Below, piece by piece: positions 8,127 through 17,155 of a stretch of 64,000 nt of DNA; the first letter of the stretch is position 1; each line of letters begins with the position of its first letter. This stretch comes from Kordiimonadaceae bacterium (lineage in GTDB: Bacteria; Pseudomonadota; Alphaproteobacteria; Sphingomonadales; Kordiimonadaceae). The stretch covers positions 1,116,001 to 1,180,000 of the forward strand of contig JAEPQB010000001.1 of assembly GCA_017640725.1 (NCBI GenBank). The letters run 5' to 3'. Made by a program: the position numbers and the translations under genes. The notes under the pieces were generated by a model. That model had not been told where the DNA came from. It saw only the letters and a program-made list of their open reading frames with translations, and ran no database searches.

Positions 8127-11100
8127 ATGATGCTCCCAATCGCGGCGCAAGAACTGCGCTATTTTCTGAAATCACCACAAGCCTTGGTGTCTTTCGTCAT
8201 CTTTTTCCTGCTGACTTTCTTTGCGATGATCAGCCCCAATATCACCATCGGTGGCGGCGGCAATGTGGACGTAAACTCTCCGTATGCCATCACGATGACT
8301 CTGCTGACACTCAATGTATTTGCCGTGTTTGTCATTCCAGCCTTCATGGCAAACGCCGTTCTCAAGGATTTTGACAGCAAGTTTGATGGAATTCTGTTTT
8401 CAACGCCGATGACCAAGCCAGACTATCTGTTTGGTCGCTTCATCGGTGCATTTGCCGCGATGAGCCTTGCGCTTGCCGGTGCCCCGCTTGGAATGCTGAT
8501 TGGCACACTTTGGCCAACGGTTGACCCTGAGACACTCTCGCCAACTAACATTTCGCACTATTTTTATGTCTACGGTGCGCTTGTGATGCCGGCGTCATTG
8601 ATCCTGAGCGCCATTATGTATGCCATTGCGATTAAAACACGATCGCTGATGTATACCTACATTGCGGCCAAGGGCCTTTTGATCCTTTACATCGTGACCC
8701 TCAATTTGTTGCAGGGACCGGAGTACCGCGAGATCAATGCGCTCCTGGACCCGTTTGCTTTCAGCACCTTTACTGAAATGACCCGATACTGGACGGCTGT
8801 TGAACGCAACACGACGCTCTTGTCCTATGAGGGCTATTTGCTCACCAACCGGCTGATCTGGCTTGGCGTCACAGTTGCGCTGGGTGCGCTTTCTTATGTG
8901 ATGTTCAGTTTCCGCACAGCGGCTAAAATGCCTAAGGAAAAGAAAGATCCGATGAAAGCTGTGCACGACTTGCTCGCTTCACAAGTTTCAGTTGGGAGTA
9001 AAGGAACACCTGTTTGGGGTAATCGCACAACCTTTGCGCAATTCTGGCTTCGAACAAGGTTTGAGGTCAAATCTGTGTTCACCAGTTTGCCATTTCTAAT
9101 CATTGTCAAGTTCAGCCTGTTCCTGACCATCACCGCGCTAATCCAGCGCAACGTGGGCTACGGGCTGGATGCGTACCCGGTGACGCGTTTGATGATTGAT
9201 GCGATCCGTGGCGGCTTTGGCCTTGCGCTTGTGGTCCTGCTGATTTTCTACAGCGCAGACATTATCTGGCGCGAGCGCGTCGCCAAATTCAATGAAATCA
9301 TTGATGCACTGCCGACACCCAACTGGGTTTATGTGGTCAGTAAACTGACGGCACTTGGCTTGGTGCTATTGTCGGTGCTGGTGCTAGGTATCTTTACCTC
9401 CATCACCATTCAGCTGTTGAGTGGCTATGACGCGCTTGAAGTCAGCCTGTATTTACACCGCGGTTTGGCGCACACGCTGCTGCCGTTCCTATTGGTGGCG
9501 GTTTTGTCTGCCTTCGTACAGGTGCTCTCAAACAACCGGTTTGTCGGCATGATGATCATGGTTCTGTACCTGATCTCTACCATTGTTCTGCAGGCCCTTG
9601 GGTTCGAGCATCCGCTTTATCGTTTTGCGAGCGATATCGACACCCCCATGTCGGACATGAATGGTTCTGGTCGTTTCATCGTGGGTGATTATTGGTTGAT
9701 TGCCTACTGGACCTTTGTTTCAGGCCTCTTGCTGATGCTCACATACATGCTGTGGAGCCGCGGCACCCTGCAGCCCCTCAAGCTGCGAATGCGGAACTTG
9801 CGGGCGTTTGCCCGGCCTCTCTCTGGTGCTGCTGCAGCCATCCTTCTGATGGGTGCTGTCGGCACGGGCGGCTTCATCTACTACAACACCAATATTCTGA
9901 ATGAATATATCACCGTGGATGACCTTGAAGAGCTGCAGGTGGAGTATGAGCAGACGTACCGCCAGTATGCGGACTTGCCCATGCCACGCACCACGGCGAT
10001 CAAAGTGGATGTGGACATCTTCCCATACCGTCGCCGTATTGAAGTGCGCTCCAACCAGGTTCTCCAGAACAAAACCGATGAGGCAATTTCAACGGTGCAT
10101 ATGGTGTTCCCACCACAGGCCGATGTTGTGGATGTGGCGCTGGAAGGCGCCACCCGCGAAACGTTCGACGAGCGTTTTAATTATCATATCTTTGAACTTG
10201 ATCGGCCAATGCTGCCGGGCGAAACCCGCACGCTGGGCTATGAAACACTTATCCAGCAACAGGGCTTTTCCCACGAACGCAACAGTGTGACGTTGGTTCG
10301 AAACGGCACATTCGTGAACAACAGCGAGTTTGCACCTTATATCGGTTTCTGGCCGGGCGGCATGATGGCGGACCGTAACACCCGCCGCGAGTATGGCCTT
10401 GAGCCATTGCCGCGCACGCCCAAGCTTGAGGACGCAAGCCAGTATGGCAACAACTATATCCGTCAGGACAGCGACTTCGTCACCTTCGAAACCACGGTTT
10501 CAACAGTTGAGGGTCAAACAGTTGTGGCTCCCGGTTACCTTGAGCGTGACTGGGTAGAAGACGGTCGGCACTATTTCGAATATTCAATGGATGCGCCGAT
10601 CCTGAACTTCTACAGCTACTTGTCTGCCGAGTATCAGGTGATCCGGGAAGAGTGGAATGATCTTCTGATTGAAGTGTTCCATCACGCCCCGCACACCTAC
10701 AATACGGGCCGTATGATCCAGGCGGTGAAGGATAGCATCAGCTATTTCAACACGGCCTTCAGCCCCTATCAGCATAAGCAGCTGAGGATTTTGGAGTTCC
10801 CGGCTTACCGCAACTTTGCGCAGGCTTTCCCGAACACTGTGCCCTATTCAGAAGGGATCGGCTTCATTGCTGATATTTCTGGCGAAGGCGTCATCGACAT
10901 GCCTTATTATGTCACCGCACATGAAGTGGCACACCAGTGGTGGGCGCACCAGGTAATGGCCGCCAATACGCAGGGCGGCACGATGCTGGTGGAAACGCTG
11001 GCGCAGTATGGCGCTCTGCTTGTAATGGAAAAGCAGTATGGCAAGGACCAGATCAGGAAATTCCTGAAGTTTGAGCTGGACCGCTATCTTGTGGGCCGCG

Positions 11101-11744
11101 CCACTGATCCGGAAGGGGAACTGCCGCTGTACCGCGTGGAAAACCAGCAATATATCCACTACCGCAAAGGCGCGGTCATCATGTATGCGCTCAAAGACTA
11201 TCTGGGTGAAGACGTGGTGAACCGCGCGCTCAGGCGGCTGATTGATCTGCGCGCTTTCCAGGGCAAGCCTTATGCAATTTCCACGGACTTCATCGCGTTC
11301 CTTAAGGAAGAAGCACCCGAGCATGTGGGCCTGATTGAGGACTTCTTTGAAAAGATCACGCTTTTCAACGTTTCAGCTGGTGGATCCAAAGTCGAACAAT
11401 TGGCTGATGGCACCTACAAAGTGACCATAGACGCTGAAGTTGCCAAGATTTACGCAGACGCGGAAGGCAATGAAACCACAGCAGACTTTGATATTCCGGT
11501 CGACATAGGCGTGTTTTCAAAAAACCCCGCTGACGACGACTTTAGCGCAGAGCATGTGCTGTATCTTGAGAAGCACACAGTGACAGAAGATGGCGCGATT
11601 GAGTTGATTGTTGACTATGAGCCTACCCATGTGGGCGTTGACCCCTACAACAAGCTCATTGATCGCAATTCAAATGATAATTTGCGCGCTGTGGATACGG
11701 TTGAATTGATCGCGTCAGCGGCCACTTCAGCCGGTTCCCGATAG
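8127..11744 (+). CDS. ABC-2 permease fused to M1-family aminopeptidase
   Basis: A 1205-residue fusion. The N-terminal ~600 residues hold two sets of ABC-2 type membrane helices separated by a cytoplasmic linker (about 265-310). The C-terminal half is an extracytoplasmic M1 metallopeptidase with the zinc motif HEVAHQWW (His932, His936) and the downstream Glu in LVETLAQY (Glu956). The upstream segment PNTVPYSEGIGF replaces the GAMEN exopeptidase motif, as I recall for other members of this fusion family. The pairing with the ATPase suggests export, or membrane extraction, coupled to peptide trimming. RBS AAGGAGA sits 6 bases before the ATG. A strong hairpin follows the stop. The architecture is known, but its substrate is not established as far as I know. 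Confidence 0.93.
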   Translation: MMLPIAAQELRYFLKSPQALVSFVIFFLLTFFAMISPNITIGGGGNVDVNSPYAITMTLLTLNVFAVFVIPAFMANAVLKDFDSKFDGILFSTPMTKPDYLFGRFIGAFAAMSLALAGAPLGMLIGTLWPTVDPETLSPTNISHYFYVYGALVMPASLILSAIMYAIAIKTRSLMYTYIAAKGLLILYIVTLNLLQGPEYREINALLDPFAFSTFTEMTRYWTAVERNTTLLSYEGYLLTNRLIWLGVTVALGALSYVMFSFRTAAKMPKEKKDPMKAVHDLLASQVSVGSKGTPVWGNRTTFAQFWLRTRFEVKSVFTSLPFLIIVKFSLFLTITALIQRNVGYGLDAYPVTRLMIDAIRGGFGLALVVLLIFYSADIIWRERVAKFNEIIDALPTPNWVYVVSKLTALGLVLLSVLVLGIFTSITIQLLSGYDALEVSLYLHRGLAHTLLPFLLVAVLSAFVQVLSNNRFVGMMIMVLYLISTIVLQALGFEHPLYRFASDIDTPMSDMNGSGRFIVGDYWLIAYWTFVSGLLLMLTYMLWSRGTLQPLKLRMRNLRAFARPLSGAAAAILLMGAVGTGGFIYYNTNILNEYITVDDLEELQVEYEQTYRQYADLPMPRTTAIKVDVDIFPYRRRIEVRSNQVLQNKTDEAISTVHMVFPPQADVVDVALEGATRETFDERFNYHIFELDRPMLPGETRTLGYETLIQQQGFSHERNSVTLVRNGTFVNNSEFAPYIGFWPGGMMADRNTRREYGLEPLPRTPKLEDASQYGNNYIRQDSDFVTFETTVSTVEGQTVVAPGYLERDWVEDGRHYFEYSMDAPILNFYSYLSAEYQVIREEWNDLLIEVFHHAPHTYNTGRMIQAVKDSISYFNTAFSPYQHKQLRILEFPAYRNFAQAFPNTVPYSEGIGFIADISGEGVIDMPYYVTAHEVAHQWWAHQVMAANTQGGTMLVETLAQYGALLVMEKQYGKDQIRKFLKFELDRYLVGRATDPEGELPLYRVENQQYIHYRKGAVIMYALKDYLGEDVVNRALRRLIDLRAFQGKPYAISTDFIAFLKEEAPEHVGLIEDFFEKITLFNVSAGGSKVEQLADGTYKVTIDAEVAKIYADAEGNETTADFDIPVDIGVFSKNPADDDFSAEHVLYLEKHTVTEDGAIELIVDYEPTHVGVDPYNKLIDRNSNDNLRAVDTVELIASAATSAGSR

Positions 11745-11759
11745 GGTTCCATCTCACAT

Positions 11760-11777
11760 TGGGGGGTTCGCCCCCCA
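11760..11777 (+). terminator. Hairpin terminator-like element after the ABC/peptidase operon
   Basis: TGGGGGG and CCCCCCA around a TTCG tetraloop, 15 bases after the stop codon. The stem is very stable, but the following GTTCTTCCC is only a weak U-tract. Confidence 0.55.
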
Positions 11778-11854
11778 GTTCTTCCCATTGATCACATTCA
11801 CTCGCATTGAAAGAACACCTGCGTTAGGGTGCGTGTTCAACATGAAACTAGTGA

Positions 11855-12778
11855 ATGATGATGTCAGGCCTTGTTCGACATTCAATAATTGCTTGCTTGC
11901 TACTGTGCGCAAGTACTACCGCAACTGCCGACACTGTGCCCTTCACTTTGGATGCCAGTGGCCGGCCGGTTATTCAGCTGACGTTTGACAATGAAACCAA
12001 ACAGTCTGCCGTGATTGACACTGCGGCCCGCCGGACCGCCATGAAGGAAACCGTGGCGTTTGCAGCAGGCGTAGAACGGCGAGGTCTCAACAATATTCGC
12101 CATGCCAGCGCCTACGGCACACTCAGGTTGCCACTTGGTTCGCTCGACAAACTAACTGTGTTCAACCGACGGTTTAAAGACAATGTTGTTGCATTGTATC
12201 CTGATCGTTCACCGCTTTATATCGGCGGTGAGACTACAGGCCTGGTCGGTTTTGATGTTATGCGTGGCCACGTATTCCGGTTTAACCCCACTTCAGGTGA
12301 AGTCGATGTATGGTCTCATAGCGCACAACTTGCCAATGACGGTTGGATGATTGTTCAAGGCCGCGCCAATCGCTCATGGGACCTGGTTCTTGAAACTGAG
12401 TTTCAAGGTGTTGATTTGACAATTCTGGTCGCCACAGGCAGCAGCCACACATTAGTTGACCTTGAAACTGCCAAGAAGATGTTCCCTGAAAAGACATTCA
12501 AAATGAATTTTGGGACATGGGATGTGCATCGGGGCCTTAGCACCAAACCTACCAATTTGGACACGCTTGAAATAGAGGGTTTCACCATCGGGCCGTGGGA
12601 CATCGGAAAAATTGAGGTGGGGGTAACGCGGCTCAGATTCGAGCCTGAAACACGGCTGAAGGGCAAAAACGTGATGGTTTTAGGATCCGATGTCTTGATG
12701 CGAGGTCCCATCGCATTCGATTACAGAAACCAAGCGGTTTGGGTGCCGAAGAACCACACAAACCAAACCAGCCGCTAG
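11855..12778 (+). CDS. Secreted retropepsin-like aspartic protease homologue, probably inactive
   Basis: A 307-residue protein with a signal peptide (residues 1-26, ending TATA). The layout is that of a two-lobed bacterial pepsin/retropepsin-like protein. The first lobe has AVIDTAARRT where active members have DTGA. The second has ILVATGSSHTLV where active members have DTGSS, so the second catalytic Asp appears replaced by Ala and the first Gly by Ala. It may be a binding or scaffold protein rather than a protease. Three ATG codons in tandem (11855, 11858, 11861) leave the exact start open, and no good Shine-Dalgarno is visible. The stop overlaps convergent hslO by 4 bases. Confidence 0.65.
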   Translation: MMMSGLVRHSIIACLLLCASTTATADTVPFTLDASGRPVIQLTFDNETKQSAVIDTAARRTAMKETVAFAAGVERRGLNNIRHASAYGTLRLPLGSLDKLTVFNRRFKDNVVALYPDRSPLYIGGETTGLVGFDVMRGHVFRFNPTSGEVDVWSHSAQLANDGWMIVQGRANRSWDLVLETEFQGVDLTILVATGSSHTLVDLETAKKMFPEKTFKMNFGTWDVHRGLSTKPTNLDTLEIEGFTIGPWDIGKIEVGVTRLRFEPETRLKGKNVMVLGSDVLMRGPIAFDYRNQAVWVPKNHTNQTSR

Positions 12779-13740
12779 GCTTTTGCGCTCGCCACATCAT
12801 CCGGCGTGAAATAATAGGTGGTGTTGCAGAATTGACAGTTCACATCAATTTTGCCGTCCCGAACCATGTCCTGCAGCTCATCATCCTCAAATTGGATGAG
12901 AACCGTTTGCAGCCGCTCCCGTGAACAACGGCACGCATGCACCAGGCGGTCAGCGTCAAAGGCCCGCACACCATCCTCATTGTAAAGGCGGTAGAGGAGC
13001 TGATCCAAATCCAGCTGCGGGTCCAAAAGTTCCTCTTCCTTGACGCTGTGCATCAGCACACTTGCGCGGTTCCACTGTTCTTCGGTTTCTCGGGTCAATA
13101 TGCGTTCCTGACCCTCTTCCCCGCGTGCGAGATGTTGCACCATAATGCCGCCGGCGCGCCAATGACCGGACACGCTGTCGCGGTCACACAGCAAGCGGAT
13201 CTCGGTGGGTGTCTGCTCGGAATTCATAAAATAGTTGCGCGCAACTTCCGCAACACTGGCGCCCTTCAGCTCCACGATACCCTGGTAGCGGTCCATGTCT
13301 TCACCCTGATCGATGGTGAGTGCCAGATAACCGCTTTTCGAACCGATCATTCCCTCAAAGCTGGGGTTTTTGCCGTAAGCGGACAGCTTGGTTTCGTCAA
13401 TATCCGCGTAGCCGCGCAAACGACCAACGCCGTCTTCGCGCCGCTCATAATCAGCCACCATCATCGGCACCGGGCCACTTGATTTTGTCTGGATGGTTAC
13501 AATGCCATCAAATTTCATGATCGAACCAAGCAGGCCGGTGAGCGTCAGCACCTCGCCTAATACGCGGGCGACCGGGTCCGGGTAATTGTGTGCTTTTAAA
13601 ATCTGGTCAACAACAGTGCCCAAACGAATGGCGCGCCCGCGCACGTCCATGCCTTCAATTTGGAACGGCCGCACTTCATTGTCGCGGCTACCGTCCGGGT
13701 CAGCCACCACAATGGGGGTTGTGTGATCTACGTCGTTCAT
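12775..13740 (-). CDS. hslO: Hsp33 redox-activated chaperone HslO
   Basis: Holdase activated by oxidative unfolding, cytosolic, 321 residues. The C-terminal redox switch is visible as CRCSR followed about 30 residues later by CQFC, the four zinc-binding cysteines. The N-terminal Hsp33 fold includes DVRGRAIRLG. It is 40 bases downstream of argF on the same strand, in the argD-argF-hslO order common in alphaproteobacteria. Confidence 0.95.
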   Translation of the reverse strand: MNDVDHTTPIVVADPDGSRDNEVRPFQIEGMDVRGRAIRLGTVVDQILKAHNYPDPVARVLGEVLTLTGLLGSIMKFDGIVTIQTKSSGPVPMMVADYERREDGVGRLRGYADIDETKLSAYGKNPSFEGMIGSKSGYLALTIDQGEDMDRYQGIVELKGASVAEVARNYFMNSEQTPTEIRLLCDRDSVSGHWRAGGIMVQHLARGEEGQERILTRETEEQWNRASVLMHSVKEEELLDPQLDLDQLLYRLYNEDGVRAFDADRLVHACRCSRERLQTVLIQFEDDELQDMVRDGKIDVNCQFCNTTYYFTPDDVASAKA

Positions 13741-13781
13741 TTCAAATCCGTGTCTTCACTCAATACTAATTCTTGCGCACT

Positions 13782-14723
13782 TTAGATTTTACCCAGGCAC
13801 CAGGCGAGTACGGCCTTTTGGGCGTGGAGCCTGTTTTCTGCTTCCTGCCACACCAATGACTGCGGGCCATCAATAACACCAGCCGTCACTTCTTCGCCCC
13901 GGTGCGCGGGCAGACAGTGCATAAACACAGCCGTGGCTTTAGCTTTTGCCATCAGATCTTCATTAACCTGATAGGGCGCGAGAGCCGACATGCGCTCGTC
14001 CACATCTTCGTCACCCATCGACACCCAAGCGTCGGCCACAACCACGTCTGCATCGGCAACCGCCGCCGCAGGGTCGCCGGTCACATTGCAGTTGCCGCCT
14101 TCAGCATTGGCCCACTGCAGCGCACCAGCGCTCGGCAGATAGGCATCCGGGCATGCGAGTTCAAGGGAAAAACCAAAACGGGTCGCTGCCTCGATGAAAG
14201 AGGTCGCGACATTGTTGCCGTCACCGACCCAGGCCACCTTCAACCCTTCAAGCCTGCCAAAATGTTCCATGAGGGTTAGCATATCCGCCATCAACTGGCA
14301 GGGGTGCGAGCGATCGGTCAGTGCATTAATCACCGGAATGCTGCCATGGGTTGCAAGCGCCTCTAGCGTTTCATGACTGTTGGCACGCACCATCACTGCG
14401 TCCACATACCGGCTGATGACACGGGCCGTGTCTTCAATGCTTTCGCCGCGCCCCAGTTGCATGGTGCCGCCCTGCATCACAAGGCTTGAACCACCCAGCT
14501 GTTGCATGGCCATTTCAAAGCTCATGCGTGTGCGCGTGGATGATTTTTCAAAAATCATCGCCAGCGCATGGCCCGCCAGCGGCGCACCAGCATCAACGGC
14601 GCCTTTTGGCAAGCCGATCCGCGCCTGTTTCCAGGCTTTTGCTGTCTCCAGAATGTGCATCAGCACATCTGCTGGCAAATCCTTCAGGTCAATAAAATGA
14701 CTGTTTGGCCCGGCTGCAGGCAT
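13782..14723 (-). CDS. argF: Ornithine carbamoyltransferase
   Basis: Converts ornithine plus carbamoyl phosphate to citrulline in arginine biosynthesis; 313 residues, the normal size. The carbamoyl-phosphate loop STRTR is at 62-66. The ornithine loop appears as DAWVSMGDE, and the catalytic HCLPAHRG lies near residue 270. It follows argD by 18 bases and precedes hslO, which indicates one transcript. GGGTGA precedes the ATG. Confidence 0.96.
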   Translation of the reverse strand: MPAAGPNSHFIDLKDLPADVLMHILETAKAWKQARIGLPKGAVDAGAPLAGHALAMIFEKSSTRTRMSFEMAMQQLGGSSLVMQGGTMQLGRGESIEDTARVISRYVDAVMVRANSHETLEALATHGSIPVINALTDRSHPCQLMADMLTLMEHFGRLEGLKVAWVGDGNNVATSFIEAATRFGFSLELACPDAYLPSAGALQWANAEGGNCNVTGDPAAAVADADVVVADAWVSMGDEDVDERMSALAPYQVNEDLMAKAKATAVFMHCLPAHRGEEVTAGVIDGPQSLVWQEAENRLHAQKAVLAWCLGKI

Positions 14724-14741
14724 ATCGGTTCACCCAACTGT

Positions 14742-15932
14742 TTAGGCTGACTTAGCCTTGTCCCGGAAACTGTTCAGGCTCTCGTCCAGTTTGGTGATTG
14801 CCTCGTCAATGTGGCTCTCGTCCAAAATGAGTGGCGGCAGCATGCGCACCACCATATCACCTGCAACAGCGGGGCACATGCCGCGCCCGATCAGGTCAAC
14901 AACGATGTCGCGTGTCGGCACATCTGGCACACGAATACCGGCCATCAGGCCTTTTCCGCGCACTTCGCTCACCAGATCGCCGTGGCGCTGCTGAAGGGCC
15001 GCCAAACGGCCATGCAGCATGTCGCCCATTTCAATCACGTGATCGAAAAAGCCTGGGGCCAGCACCTCATCCAGAACCGCATTGCCCACTGCCATCGCAA
15101 GCGGGTTGCCACCATATGTGGACCCGTGTGTGCCCACAACCATGCCGGATGCGGCTTCTTCGGTCGCGAGGCATGCGCCCAGCGGGAAACCACCACCGAT
15201 GCCTTTAGCGGCCGTGATGATGTCTGGTTCAATGCCAGCCCACTCGTAGGCAAACAGTTTGCCGGTACGGCCCATGCCACACTGAATTTCATCCACCACC
15301 AGCAAAAGGCCGTTTTCGTCACAGATTTGCCTGAGCGCCTGCATAGTTTCAACGGGTATTGGGCGGATGCCGCCCTCGCCCTGCACAGGCTCAACCATGA
15401 TGCCGCCGGTTTCCGGGCCAATGGCAGCTTTCACCGCATCAAGGTCATTAAAGGGCACCACATCAAACCCATCCGGTAAAGGCTCAAAACCCTTGGTTAG
15501 TTTTTCCTGACCAGCAGCGGCGATGCCGGCAAGCGTGCGACCATGAAAAGCGGACGCCATGGTTACAATGCGGTATTTGCCCGCATTGCCTTTGTCGTGA
15601 TGGTATTTGCGGACCATCTTGATCGCGCACTCGATCGCTTCTGCACCCGAGTTGCCAAAAAAGATGGTATCCGCTGCGCAAACATCAGTCAGCCGTTTTG
15701 CGAGACGTTCACCCTCAGGGATTTGGTAAGTATTCGCGGTATGCCACAGCTTGGCGCCCTGCTCCTGCAACGCTTTGACAAGTGTTGGATGGCTATGGCC
15801 CAGACACATCACGCCAATACCGGAATAGAAATCCAGATATTTCTTGCCGTTGGTGTCATAAAGATACATGCCTTCGCCGCGTTCAAAAGCAACGGGCTGG
15901 CGGGCATAAGTTGGCATCAATGGTGTGATCAA
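14742..15932 (-). CDS. argD: Acetylornithine aminotransferase
   Basis: PLP enzyme of arginine biosynthesis, possibly also acting on succinyldiaminopimelate in lysine synthesis; 396 residues. It shows the class III aminotransferase pattern: GNSGAEAIECAIK near 93-105, DEIQCGMGRTGK near 214-225 and the PLP lysine Lys243 in TAAKGIGGG. The TTG at 15932 is preferred because GAGGGAGAAGG precedes it and because family members begin with a similar MITPLMPTY; an ATG five codons in is the alternative. It heads the argD-argF-hslO cluster. A 226-base gap with no clear gene separates it from the upstream permease stop. Confidence 0.94.
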   Translation of the reverse strand: MITPLMPTYARQPVAFERGEGMYLYDTNGKKYLDFYSGIGVMCLGHSHPTLVKALQEQGAKLWHTANTYQIPEGERLAKRLTDVCAADTIFFGNSGAEAIECAIKMVRKYHHDKGNAGKYRIVTMASAFHGRTLAGIAAAGQEKLTKGFEPLPDGFDVVPFNDLDAVKAAIGPETGGIMVEPVQGEGGIRPIPVETMQALRQICDENGLLLVVDEIQCGMGRTGKLFAYEWAGIEPDIITAAKGIGGGFPLGACLATEEAASGMVVGTHGSTYGGNPLAMAVGNAVLDEVLAPGFFDHVIEMGDMLHGRLAALQQRHGDLVSEVRGKGLMAGIRVPDVPTRDIVVDLIGRGMCPAVAGDMVVRMLPPLILDESHIDEAITKLDESLNSFRDKAKSA

Positions 15933-16158
15933 GGTCCTTCTCCCTCAAAAAAAGGTCCCGGGCAAGGTGCCGCGCAGGATACAAAAAGTGCGTCAGTTAA
16001 AATGCGTGAGCCGGCACGCATCCGTACCGGCCAGTTGGCGGCCACCATGCGCCTCTAAAAATGGGATGTCAATGCCGTGAAGCCAAGAATTTCCGGGCGG
16101 TTGAGCAAAGAAAACTTGCCTGCAACAAAAGCCGGCTTCTGGCCCACAACCAGCGCGG

Positions 16159-16983
16159 CTATGCCTTCAACCGGTAGCCCTTTTTGAAGACCTGATAAAC
16201 GGCAATAGTCAGCATTAAGTTGATCAAAAAAGTGAATCCAACACCGACCATCAAATCGCTGTCTGCGCGGTCAATGAAGCCATAGCGGAAACCGTCAATC
16301 AGGTAAAAGAATGGGTTGATGCTGGAAAATATCTGCCAGCCTTCGCTGAGGCGTTCAACGGAATAGAAGGTGCCTGAAAGAAGGCTTAGGGGTGCAATGA
16401 CAAAGTTTGTGATTGCCGCCGAATGATCAAACTTTTCTGCCCATACACCGGTAAGCACTCCCATCAGTGAGAGCATCATGCTGGCGGCGAGCGCAAAATA
16501 GATGATTGGCCAAACATGGCTGACACTCATATCGACACCGGGCATCAGCGTGAACGCCGTGCCAACCGACAAACCAACCAGAACACCGCGGGTGACACCG
16601 CCTGCGACAAATCCGAGTGTGAGTTCAAGCGCCGACAAGGGCGGCATCAACGTATCAACGATGTTGCCCTGCACCTTCGCGATGAGAATCGAAGAGCTGG
16701 TGTTGGCAAACGCGTTCTGGAGAATCGACATAACGATCAAACCTGGGGCCAGAAACTGCGCATACGGCATGTCTGCCACCATGCGACCGCGTCCACCAAG
16801 CGCGAGCGAGAAGATCACCATAAACAGGATTGTTGTGACGGCGGGGGCTGCAAGTGTTTGCGCCCAAACCTTCATGAAACGCCTGGTTTCCTTAAGGTAC
16901 AAAGTCTGCAGGCCAATCCAGTTCACATGCCCGATTGTTCTGGCACCAAGGTCTGGATAGTTGGGTTTGCTGGTCTCAGCCAC
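16159..16983 (-). CDS. ABC-2 type transporter permease (no adjacent ATPase)
   Basis: An integral membrane protein of 274 residues with six hydrophobic segments and the ABC-2 permease pattern: NWIGLQTLYLKETRRFMKVW before the first helix, then LAPGLIVMSILQNAFANTSS and PLSLLSGTFYSVERLS. The frame stays open upstream to 17481 but would run antisense through gcrA. The GTG at 16983, preceded by GGAGCGGA, gives the usual family length and clears the gcrA promoter. NodJ/YadH-like members normally sit beside their ATPase gene; none is here, so the partner must be encoded elsewhere. It is divergent from gcrA. Confidence 0.85.
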   Translation of the reverse strand: MAETSKPNYPDLGARTIGHVNWIGLQTLYLKETRRFMKVWAQTLAAPAVTTILFMVIFSLALGGRGRMVADMPYAQFLAPGLIVMSILQNAFANTSSSILIAKVQGNIVDTLMPPLSALELTLGFVAGGVTRGVLVGLSVGTAFTLMPGVDMSVSHVWPIIYFALAASMMLSLMGVLTGVWAEKFDHSAAITNFVIAPLSLLSGTFYSVERLSEGWQIFSSINPFFYLIDGFRYGFIDRADSDLMVGVGFTFLINLMLTIAVYQVFKKGYRLKA

Positions 16984-17045
16984 GGCTGTCCGCTCCGGAA
17001 TCGCATAAAAAGTGAAGGCACCTTCATATGGTGAGACATGAGGTC

Positions 17046-17105
17046 TTGGCAAGGGGGGGCGCGAGAAGATATAAGAATAGCGAATCTCGACTCGTTTCCC
17101 GATTC
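17046..17105 (+). promoter_or_regulatory. gcrA promoter with three GANTC methylation sites
   Basis: TTGGCA (17046-17051) and TATAAG (17070-17075) with an 18-base spacer predict a start near 17082. GAATC at 17082-17086, GACTC at 17089-17093 and GATTC at 17101-17105 are three CcrM-type sites within 24 bases at and just after that start. Clustered GANTC sites suggest control by methylation state and by GcrA itself. Confidence 0.65.
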
Positions 17106-17120
17106 GATAAGAAATAAGAC

Positions 17121-17136
17121 CAGCACAAAAGTGCTG
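17121..17136 (+). repeat. Perfect inverted repeat in the gcrA leader
   Basis: CAGCAC and GTGCTG around AAAA, 19 bases upstream of the gcrA ATG and just before its AAGAAGGA ribosome-binding site. It may be an operator or a leader hairpin. Confidence 0.5.
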
Positions 17137-17155
17137 ACACAAGAAGGATACCTTC

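Noticed and set aside
16050-16170. Short open frame downstream of the ABC permease on the minus strand (about 40 codons, containing ALVVGQKPAFVAGKFSLL)
   Set aside because: No start codon or RBS and no recognised family; possibly a remnant, but too little evidence to call.
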